From JACKCP01 sp051744925 (GTDB lineage: Bacteria; Desulfobacterota; Desulfobacteria; Desulfobacterales; JACKCP01), in assembly GCA_051744925.1 (NCBI GenBank), contig JBNJDM010000030.1, positions 1-26,489 on the forward strand: a DNA stretch of 26,489 bases. The letters run 5' to 3'. The notes beneath the pieces were generated by a model. The model saw only the letters and a program-made list of their open reading frames with translations. It was not told the DNA's origin and made no database searches. The position numbers and the translations under genes were made by a program. Below are positions 1 to 6,468 of this stretch, piece by piece (position 1 is the first letter of the stretch; the number at the start of each line of letters is the position of its first letter).

Positions 1-94
1 TGTCTATATACTCTGAAAGCTCGTCAGAATCTTTTTGTTCAATAAGGTTTATAATGTTTTGTTCGTGGTCAGAATCTGTAATGTTTGGTTCCAT
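1..94 (-). CDS. N-terminal fragment of a protein running off the left edge, possibly MgtE-type Mg2+ transporter
   Basis: An ATG at 92-94 (minus) opens a frame that stays open to the window edge, giving 31 residues. The visible part includes IINLIEQKDSDELSEYID. A helix-rich acidic start with the pattern 'LIEQKDSDELSEYID' resembles the beginning of the MgtE cytosolic N domain, which is usually followed by 'LHPADIAE'; that diagnostic part lies outside the window. The ribosome site is weak. MgtE would be an inner-membrane Mg2+ channel, but the identification rests on a short stretch and is a guess. The coding frame itself is more likely than the name. Confidence 0.4.
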   Translation of the reverse strand, partial: MEPNITDSDHEQNIINLIEQKDSDELSEYID

Positions 95-189
95 AATATT
101 TATCAACCAGTAAAAGTTTAGAGTTAAAAAAAGGGAGTAAAAGCAGATTGTTTTATTCTAAAGAGCCGGCTTAAAAAAGTTTTGTGTTA

Positions 190-759
190 TTATTTGTAAG
201 AGACTGAAAAACCAAGAGAATAAACTACAAAATCCTGTTCTTCCTTTTGGTTTGTAACCATATATTTAGCTGAGAGGCTGATGTAGGAATTATTTCTGAA
301 TTTGATCAGCAGGCCTGTTTCAGGATAAAAACCTATCAGGCTTTGGTCTAAATTTTCTTTTTTTTCATTATCTTCATCAATAATTCCGTCATTGTCATTG
401 TCAATATTATCGTTATCAGCTTTTTCATCTTCAGTTGCATATCCTACATAAAATCCAAGGCCTGCAAAAGGTGTAATAAAAGACGAAGCTTTAATTCTAA
501 AGCCTGTATTTATACCTGTAAAATACTGGTCAATAGTATCTACTCCTAAATGACATATACCGATTCTGTATTCAAGGTTATCAGATGCTGAACCTGAAAA
601 ACCGGCTTCGAGCCATATATTTTCAGGGTTTCTCCCTCCGCCTGTTTCAAGATATAAGCCGTTGGGATATTCAGGAGGTGCAAGATTAAAGCCGTTTTCA
701 GCATACAGAGACGAAGCAGAAACTAAAACAAAAATTAAAACAAGATATTTCATTTTCAT
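190..759 (-). CDS. Small outer-membrane beta-barrel-like protein with an acidic, calcium-type DxDxDG loop
   Basis: 189 residues. Residues 1-20 form a classical signal peptide ending in LYA, so the product is exported. The mature part is rich in alternating aromatic/small residues (GLYLETGGG, FAGLGFYVGYA, YISLSAKYMV) and ends in a short strand, FSVSYK, as in small outer-membrane barrels; the final residue is Lys rather than the usual Phe. Residues 115-130 are an Asp/Asn-rich loop with D120-x-D122-x-D124-G-x-x-D128, like thrombospondin type-3 calcium repeats, inserted between two strands. The ATG at 759 lies 3 bases after the stop of the upstream carboxypeptidase gene, with AAAAAAGG as ribosome site inside that gene, so the two are probably co-transcribed. 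I do not recognise a named family; the function is unknown. Confidence 0.75.
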   Translation of the reverse strand: MKMKYLVLIFVLVSASSLYAENGFNLAPPEYPNGLYLETGGGRNPENIWLEAGFSGSASDNLEYRIGICHLGVDTIDQYFTGINTGFRIKASSFITPFAGLGFYVGYATEDEKADNDNIDNDNDGIIDEDNEKKENLDQSLIGFYPETGLLIKFRNNSYISLSAKYMVTNQKEEQDFVVYSLGFSVSYK

Positions 760-762
760 ATA

Positions 763-1944
763 TTAACCTTTTTTCTCAGCTTTTGTCTTAATTTTTTCAA
801 ATTCCTTCCATGGATTATCATAAGAGTTGTTTTGAAAAATAATATAAATATAAACTTTGTTGTTTTTGTTTATATAATAGCCGCAGAGATTTTTAACATT
901 ACTTAAAGTCCCTGTTTTGTAAAAATTTTGTTCATTATCGTTTTTTAACAATTTATAATATGGATAAAATTTAATCAGAATTTTTAGCATTTCATTTGCA
1001 GAAATTCTGTTTGATCTTGAAATTCCGCTCCCTTCAGAGATTACTGCATTTATGCTGTTTTTTCCTAAAAAACTGTTTAAATATTTTTTTGCAGAAATTT
1101 TATCTACATAACCGTTATTACTTTCCCCAAGTTTTAAAAAAACCTGGTTTGCTATAAAATTATTTGAATAAAAAAGCATTTTTTCAACTATATCTTCAAG
1201 GGTGTATTCTGACTTATAATCTATAACTTTTGTTTCGGTTCTGTAGTTTAACCCTGATTTAAAATGTTTGATTTTACCGTTAATATTGACTTTATTCTCT
1301 TTGAGAAAATATTTTATAAGATACCCGGGATAAGTGAGGTTATAGTTGTTATTTGATGTTAAAGGAATTCTTCCGCTTTCAAGGCCGGATTTTTTAATAA
1401 GAGGAAGAAACTTTTTAATCAAAGGGGTCTGTTTTTCACATGAAATATAATTTGAACCGGTTTTTTTAAAACATATAGAATTAAAATTGGCTGCAAGAGC
1501 ATTGTTAGGTGAATCATAGGGTTGAATAGATTTCATTCTTGTACCCTGAAACTGAATAACAGCAGGACTGAAATATGAATGATCAAGTATAAGATTATTA
1601 TATTCTTTTTTCTCAAGATTTTGAGCTGTTTTTTCACAAAACTTTTTTATTTCCTGGGAAATAAACAAAGGATCTCCAAATCCTTTTACATAAATATTTT
1701 CGTTTTTATCAGTATAAACTTCAGTGTTGAATCTGTATGAAATACCAAGCTTTTCTACTGCTGCAAGTGCTGTAAGTATTTTTATTGTTGATGCCGGAAT
1801 CAGCTGTGTATTTTTATTTTCAGAATATATAATCTCTTTTTTTTCTATGTCATATAAAAGCACAGACCTGTCTTTGTCTGAAGAATAAGCAGGCAAAGCA
1901 GATATTAAAAAAAATAAAAGAAAAAGTGTTATTTTATTTGTCAT
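763..1944 (-). CDS. dacB: PBP4-type D-alanyl-D-alanine carboxypeptidase/endopeptidase (peptidase S13)
   Basis: 393 residues. A signal peptide (about 1-21, ending PAYS) directs it to the periplasm. All three penicillin-binding motifs are present: S52-T-I-K55 (nucleophile Ser), S260-N-N262 and K343-T-G345. The first catalytic motif sits close to the mature N-terminus, with a long insert before the SxN motif, the layout of the S13 family. It should trim or cleave peptidoglycan peptide stems. At 393 residues it is shorter than E. coli PBP4 (477), so the insert domains are reduced. The start overlaps the last 11 bases of dtd, indicating translational coupling, and the outer-membrane protein gene follows 3 bases after its stop. 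The family assignment is firm; carboxypeptidase versus endopeptidase preference cannot be read from sequence. Confidence 0.88.
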   Translation of the reverse strand: MTNKITLFLLFFLISALPAYSSDKDRSVLLYDIEKKEIIYSENKNTQLIPASTIKILTALAAVEKLGISYRFNTEVYTDKNENIYVKGFGDPLFISQEIKKFCEKTAQNLEKKEYNNLILDHSYFSPAVIQFQGTRMKSIQPYDSPNNALAANFNSICFKKTGSNYISCEKQTPLIKKFLPLIKKSGLESGRIPLTSNNNYNLTYPGYLIKYFLKENKVNINGKIKHFKSGLNYRTETKVIDYKSEYTLEDIVEKMLFYSNNFIANQVFLKLGESNNGYVDKISAKKYLNSFLGKNSINAVISEGSGISRSNRISANEMLKILIKFYPYYKLLKNDNEQNFYKTGTLSNVKNLCGYYINKNNKVYIYIIFQNNSYDNPWKEFEKIKTKAEKKG

Positions 1945-2380
1945 CAGTATCGATTATTATAGTTACAGGTCCGCTGTTAACAAGACTTACATCCATCATA
2001 GCCTGGAATTCCCCGGTTTTTGGATCAAGCCCCGTGGTTTTAAGTTTTTCTGTAAAGTAATTGTATAATTTTACAGCTTTTTCAGGATTGGCTGCTTTTA
2101 TAAAAGAAGGCCTTCTTCCTTTTTTTGTGTCTGCATACAGAGTAAACTGTGAAACCACAAGAATTTCACCTTTTATATCGAGAAGGGAAAGATTCATTTT
2201 ACCTTCTTTGTCTGAAAAAATTCTCAGGTTTGTTATTTTATCCACAAGATAATCAGCTTCTTTTTCAGTATCTTCTTCATTTACTCCGAGAAGAACAAGA
2301 AGTCCCATATCAATTTTTCCTGTTACTTTTTCTTCTGTTTTTACTTCAGCTTTATCAACTCTTTGAATTACTGCTTTCAT
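1934..2380 (-). CDS. dtd: D-aminoacyl-tRNA deacylase
   Basis: 148 residues, the normal length of the family. It hydrolyses D-amino acids wrongly attached to tRNA, in the cytoplasm. The two hallmark motifs are visible: SQFTLYAD (S77-T80) and NSGPVT (G137-P138), the Gly-cisPro motif that excludes L-amino acids. The N-terminus MKAVIQRV is the usual start. AAGGAAAA lies about 12 bases upstream of the ATG. It is first in a minus-strand unit with the PBP4 gene (11-base overlap) and the outer-membrane protein. The partners are unrelated in function, which suggests simple housekeeping clustering. Confidence 0.96.
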   Translation of the reverse strand: MKAVIQRVDKAEVKTEEKVTGKIDMGLLVLLGVNEEDTEKEADYLVDKITNLRIFSDKEGKMNLSLLDIKGEILVVSQFTLYADTKKGRRPSFIKAANPEKAVKLYNYFTEKLKTTGLDPKTGEFQAMMDVSLVNSGPVTIIIDTDDK

Positions 2381-2787
2381 ATTACATATTTTCCTTATAA
2401 TTCAGATTGAATTGTTTTAACAACCTTTGTTTATATTACATAAATTTGTAGCTATTATTTTTTTTCATATTGCATCTCACTGAGGCACAGAGGCACTGAG
2501 ATAAAAACACCTCATACTCCAGTATTCCTGGGGTTAAATTTTTAATCTTTCTTGAACTGAACAAAAATTTCTGGTTTTAGACCAATTACTAATTATTAAA
2601 TCGGTTCAACAGTCAAAAACACCTTCAAAAACTTTCTAGTCTAAATCTAAATTACACTAAACAGGTATTAATCAAATTAATTAAACAAAGCTTTCTTCTT
2701 TGTTTTTTAGGTCTGCTTAGAAATTAAAGCATTAAAGTAAATCCTTGCTGTTCTGTGCCTCTGTGCCTCCGTGAGATTTATTTTTTT
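2381..2787. other. 407-bp gene-free gap containing an inverted-repeat element
   Basis: No convincing ORF is seen on either strand. Most of the gap (2474-2777) is bounded by a near-identical inverted repeat, described separately. Inside it, AAACAAAG (2683-2690) and CTTTGTTT (2698-2705) form an 8-bp A/T-rich stem with a 7-base loop, followed by TTT on the plus strand. It could end transcription weakly but has few G-C pairs. Confidence 0.6.
2474..2777. repeat. MITE-like element: 23-bp terminal inverted repeats about 250 bp apart
   Basis: The left end, 2474-2496, begins ATCTCACTGAGGCACAGAGG. The reverse complement of 2755-2777 begins ATCTCACGGAGGCACAGAGG. They match in 22 of 23 positions. The left copy also carries its own small palindrome, ATCTCA (2474-2479) with TGAGAT (2497-2502). 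No coding capacity is seen between the ends. A second, shorter element with related ends lies at 26304-26373. No target-site duplication can be identified because both flanks are runs of A/T. It is likely a non-autonomous dispersed repeat. Confidence 0.65.
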
Positions 2788-3360
2788 TTACTGAAAAAAA
2801 GATTTAAAATATTTAAGACCTGCTTTGATTTTGTCCCGGAAAATAATACCTTCCCATTTATCAGGTGAAGAAAGCGGTGCATAAAACCCTTCAAAAAAAA
2901 CTTCTATATCTGACCCTTTGTTTTTTTTTATAATTTTTTTAATCTCTACTTCATTTAAAAAATATCCCTGAAAAGATGAAGTTACTGTATCATTTAAATG
3001 AGAGTTGAATTTTTTCGACCCTGAATTTACAGACAGGGAACCGTTTTTTAAAAGAAAAAGTCTTATTCCTGACAAAACAAGCTCTTTTTCTGATTTATCA
3101 GCATTTGTTGTAGTAACTGACCATTCATACTTTTTGAAATTTGAAGAAGATAACGAAAGTCTGACAGGGTTAAAGCTTATATCCGAAGATATAATTTTAC
3201 CGTTTCTTGAGGTCTCATCAAATGAAGCAAAATATATAATATTATTTTCTGCGTATAAAGATCCGGGAATTATAATTAAGCTTAAAAAAAGGAGGAAATT
3301 ATTTAAAATCACCTTTAAGAAATTTTTTTCTTTTTGTTTTTTCAAATTTTTCAATTGCAT
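2788..3360 (-). CDS. Exported protein of unknown function
   Basis: Up to 190 residues. A strong hydrophobic signal segment, VILNNFLLFLSLIIIPGSLYA, ends in LYA at about residue 37. The mature domain is Ser/Lys rich with alternating beta-type pattern and ends KYFKSFFQ. The ATG at 3360 gives a very basic 16-residue leader and a 62-base overlap with the preceding gene. A GTG at 3312 would place the signal peptide right at the start and cut the overlap to 14 bases. Neither start has a clear ribosome site, so the start is uncertain. No family is recognised. It probably lies in a unit with the upstream AlkD-type gene. Confidence 0.7.
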   Translation of the reverse strand: MQLKNLKKQKEKNFLKVILNNFLLFLSLIIIPGSLYAENNIIYFASFDETSRNGKIISSDISFNPVRLSLSSSNFKKYEWSVTTTNADKSEKELVLSGIRLFLLKNGSLSVNSGSKKFNSHLNDTVTSSFQGYFLNEVEIKKIIKKNKGSDIEVFFEGFYAPLSSPDKWEGIIFRDKIKAGLKYFKSFFQ

Positions 3361-4015
3361 ATCTTAAGGTTACTCTTTTCAGATTATCATAGTTTTTTTC
3401 AAGATAATCAATCAGAAGTCCGCTGTCTTTTTTCCCTGTTTCCCTTAGTACCCATCCAACAGCTTTATTGATAAGATCTTCATTATCTTCAAGAAGTATA
3501 TCGGCAATTTGTAAGGGAGATTTCAGGTCATTATTTTTTACAAAGAAAAGCATGGATACTATGGCAATTCTTCTGTCGAATAGATAATCAGACTTAGCAA
3601 GTTTTGTAAGTGTTTTAAATTCTTCCGGCTCATAATTGTAAAAATAATCACCTGCAATAACAGGAGCTGAAACATCTACAAGATCCCAGTTGTTTATATA
3701 TTTTGTATTTTCCAGATAGTAATTGTAAACAATTTTTCTTTTAACTGAGTTTTCCCCTTTATTGTACAGACTGCAAAAATTTAAAAGAGCATAAAACCTT
3801 TCTTCATGAAATTCAGATTTTAAAAGTTCTGCTGAGTTTTCAAGGTCAAGAGGGTAGTCTTTTAAAATCTTTCTTAAGACAGGTACCTTGATTCCAAGGA
3901 AGATATCATTTTCTCCATAACTTCCTTTTTCAGTTTTAAAAAATTTTTTTAAATGTTTCGCAGTATCAGTATCAGCTTTTGATCTGATTACTTTTTTTAC
4001 ATCATCCTGATTCAT
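3299..4015 (-). CDS. AlkD-type DNA alkylation repair protein (3-/7-alkylpurine glycosylase)
   Basis: 238 residues from the ATG at 4015, chosen because CGAGGATAAA lies directly before it; an in-frame TTG at 4045 would add 10 residues without a ribosome site. The HEAT-like helical repeats of the AlkD family are visible. From the preferred start the motifs are N109-W110-D-L-V-D114, R148/R149 and K-A-V-G-W188-V-L-R-E. They align with the Trp109/Asp113/Arg148/Trp187 active-site set of Bacillus cereus AlkD. That enzyme excises positively charged alkylated bases without base flipping. The gene overlaps the downstream exported-protein gene. Enzymatic activity is inferred from the conserved residues. 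Confidence 0.88.
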   Translation of the reverse strand: MNQDDVKKVIRSKADTDTAKHLKKFFKTEKGSYGENDIFLGIKVPVLRKILKDYPLDLENSAELLKSEFHEERFYALLNFCSLYNKGENSVKRKIVYNYYLENTKYINNWDLVDVSAPVIAGDYFYNYEPEEFKTLTKLAKSDYLFDRRIAIVSMLFFVKNNDLKSPLQIADILLEDNEDLINKAVGWVLRETGKKDSGLLIDYLEKNYDNLKRVTLRYAIEKFEKTKRKKFLKGDFK

Positions 4016-4053
4016 TTTATCCTCGTAAACATAAGAAAGACTCAATTCGGGTA

Positions 4054-6339
4054 TTATTCCCCTCGTATTAATTTAAAAAGCCCGCACCCGGAATTAATAT
4101 TCTTATTTAATTCCTCCCTTTTAGAGCCATGGGAGTCAGATACAGCAGCAGAATAAGTATTAAAACCTTTTTCAAAAACAGTGGAAGACCAGTACCATCT
4201 GTTTTTTTCAACAGGGAAAAAAGGTTTGTTTTTAAAAAGTGTCAAAAGTTCCTGCTCAGTCGGAAGTCTCCAGTCTGAATATCCGTCTGCTTTAATCTCT
4301 TCTGCTAATTTTTTTGCTTCCTGATAGGAATGACAATTTTTGTTTGTAAAATCGTCTGAATCTATAAGCATCCATGTTTTTCCTGTGTAATCATCTGTAA
4401 AACTGAAGCCGCCGGAAGCCTTGAATCTGTCTGATCCGGATATCTGTTTTTTGATGTTATCCGCTTTTCCTGCAGCTGAGGTAAGCATTTGGTTAATATC
4501 AGGCTGTTTATCTTCTGTATTATCAGTTTTCTCAGGTCTTTTAACTTCTGAAGACGGTTTGTCTGCACTGCTTAGACTTATAAGTTCATTCAGCTTTTTC
4601 TCTGCTTGTGATTTGTATTCCTCTGGTATGTCTGAATGTCTGTATGCCCTTAACCTGTTTATTCTGTTTGTTAAAGAATACGATTCCTTGTCGGCATATT
4701 CCATAATATTTTTGAAATTATCTTTTTCTTTCAAAATTTCGTCTATCTCTCTTATTCTTTTCTGAGCAGCTATTGTGAGAGAATAACGATTGTGTTCAGA
4801 AATATAGTTTTGTAAAAACTTTTTTTCTTCTTCATAGGAATCATGTTTTTTTTTTGCTGAATTTATAAGAGCTTCAGCCCAGTAATCATCTTCAAGCTTT
4901 TGTATAATTCTTTGTGCTTTGTATTCGTCCGGATGAGAAGGAAAAAGTTTTTTAAAATTTTCAGCTTTTCTAATGCACTCATTGTATTTTTCAAGAGTTG
5001 TGCACTGATCTAATTCTGATCTTAATTCCTGGAGATAATAAGTTCCTGTTTCATTTAATATCTGTTTTATTTTTTCTGAATATTTACCCGGATAATTTTC
5101 CTTAAAGTCATTAATTGCTTTTAATTTTCTGTAATACTGACCATCAGGAATATCTTCAATTTTGCTGAATTCATATTCCGACATAACTTCAGGCAGCTGT
5201 CTGATTTTTTCTTTTACTTTATCAGCATATTTACCTTTGGGGAATTTATCCAAAAAATTATTATAGTGCTTAAGAGCCTTTTCCCTGTATTTTCTATTTA
5301 CTTCAAGATCTTTAATTTTTTCCATAAGAAGATTATATGATTCTTCCTGGTTTCTGTTTTTGATTTTATCAATCCTTGATTCTGCTTTTTCTGAATATTT
5401 TGTATCAGGGTATTTTTTTATGAATCTTTTTAAAAGATTGATTTTTTGTTCTTCATAGTCCATTTTTTTTAAGTTATTAGTTAAATCAGCATATTCACTG
5501 CTTATATGTCTGTGTTTCAAGAAAAAATAACCGCCTGTAAATAAAGATGATAAAATAACGATTCCTGCAGTGATCAGCAAAGCTCTTTTTTTCCACGGTT
5601 TCTTTTTTTCTATATAATCTTCAATGGAAGGGTGTTTCTTTTTTTTCTGAGTTGGTTCAAAAGTGGTTTTGCCGGGTTTATCAGTTTTTTCTTTTTTAAG
5701 AGCAACTCTGTCGGTAAAATCCTGTACACTGGCTTGTTTATCGATTTCACTTCCAAGGTCATAATTTTCCAAACTGTCCTGATCTTGAGTATCAGTTTCA
5801 GAAAGTGAAGACTCTTTATGCAGCATTTCATCAGGAATACCGTCATACTCAGTATCAAGGTTGTCAGATGCTTCCATTTCAAGTGAAATTGAATCAAGAT
5901 CATCATATGAACCATCTTTATCAGGGAAAAGGTCGAGCTCTTCATCTTCATCTTCAACATCAATATCATCGGGATCAACTGAAATCTCAGCATCTTCATC
6001 TTCAGGTTCTTCAGCTCCTGAATCCATTTCATCCTTGAAGCGGGCAGCTTCCATCAAAAGATTCATCAGGGGCATATTTATATGTTTTTCTTCTGAACCA
6101 AGAGTTTTTTTCAGTTCAATGGAAGGATCATCCCAGGAAAGGATTTCAAAGGCCGCATCAAGATGCTTATGACCGGAAGCAGAATCCGCATCAATTATTT
6201 CACCGTCTTTTATGAAAAGAGAACCCTGTTTTTTCCCGTCTTTTACTATCAGAGTGCATGTGGGCTTTTCCATCTGCACCATCTGGAGAAAATTTGTAAG
6301 GTTGATTCCTTTTATCTGGCCTTCAAGATTTTCAGACAT
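4054..6339 (-). CDS. PATAN (DUF4388) - acidic linker - transmembrane - TPR-like repeats - DUF1566 protein
   Basis: 761 residues. Residues 1-80 are a PATAN/DUF4388 domain (LEGQIKGINLTNFLQMVQ, GSLFIKDGEIIDA), usually found in cytoplasmic signalling proteins of deltaproteobacteria. Residues 105-205 are extremely acidic. A single membrane segment spans about 252-275 after a Lys-rich stop (KKKPWKKR). Residues 280-600 hold at least five repeats of about 50-60 residues with the pattern 'LLKRFIKKYPDTKYSEKAESRI', like tetratricopeptide/BamD-type repeats. The C-terminus (about 645-761) is a DUF1566 domain with SDWRLPTEQELLTLF and WYWSST. The basic residues precede the membrane segment, so the repeats and DUF1566 should be periplasmic. 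The start matches the PATAN domain edge. The role is unknown; a transmembrane scaffold or sensor is plausible. Confidence 0.85.
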   Translation of the reverse strand: MSENLEGQIKGINLTNFLQMVQMEKPTCTLIVKDGKKQGSLFIKDGEIIDADSASGHKHLDAAFEILSWDDPSIELKKTLGSEEKHINMPLMNLLMEAARFKDEMDSGAEEPEDEDAEISVDPDDIDVEDEDEELDLFPDKDGSYDDLDSISLEMEASDNLDTEYDGIPDEMLHKESSLSETDTQDQDSLENYDLGSEIDKQASVQDFTDRVALKKEKTDKPGKTTFEPTQKKKKHPSIEDYIEKKKPWKKRALLITAGIVILSSLFTGGYFFLKHRHISSEYADLTNNLKKMDYEEQKINLLKRFIKKYPDTKYSEKAESRIDKIKNRNQEESYNLLMEKIKDLEVNRKYREKALKHYNNFLDKFPKGKYADKVKEKIRQLPEVMSEYEFSKIEDIPDGQYYRKLKAINDFKENYPGKYSEKIKQILNETGTYYLQELRSELDQCTTLEKYNECIRKAENFKKLFPSHPDEYKAQRIIQKLEDDYWAEALINSAKKKHDSYEEEKKFLQNYISEHNRYSLTIAAQKRIREIDEILKEKDNFKNIMEYADKESYSLTNRINRLRAYRHSDIPEEYKSQAEKKLNELISLSSADKPSSEVKRPEKTDNTEDKQPDINQMLTSAAGKADNIKKQISGSDRFKASGGFSFTDDYTGKTWMLIDSDDFTNKNCHSYQEAKKLAEEIKADGYSDWRLPTEQELLTLFKNKPFFPVEKNRWYWSSTVFEKGFNTYSAAVSDSHGSKREELNKNINSGCGLFKLIRGE

Positions 6340-6464
6340 ATAATTTTTAAGTCCTTTCGCAAGGATGTTAAGCTTTCAGGCTTAATTTCCGGGAAGATTT
6401 CTGATCCTGAAAATTCATATTTTATAATATCCGGAATGAATAAAAAATCGATTTTTCCGCCCAT
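6312..6464 (-). CDS. Possible small ORF between parC and the PATAN gene
   Basis: A 50-codon frame starts with ATG 4 bases after the parC stop, reads MGGKIDFLFIPDIIKYEF and ends 28 bases inside the PATAN gene. Codon use looks like its neighbours and the position fits a coupled gene in a tightly packed run. Against it: no good ribosome site, no recognised family, and the overlap with the next gene. It may be chance. I rate it as a candidate only. Confidence 0.25.
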   Translation of the reverse strand: MGGKIDFLFIPDIIKYEFSGSEIFPEIKPESLTSLRKDLKIICLKILKAR

Positions 6465-6468
6465 CTGT

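Noticed and set aside
5861..6172. Ser-rich 103-codon plus-strand frame opposite the acidic linker of the PATAN protein
   Set aside because: Antisense of Asp/Glu-rich codons gives Ser/Ile-rich translation automatically; no start signals.
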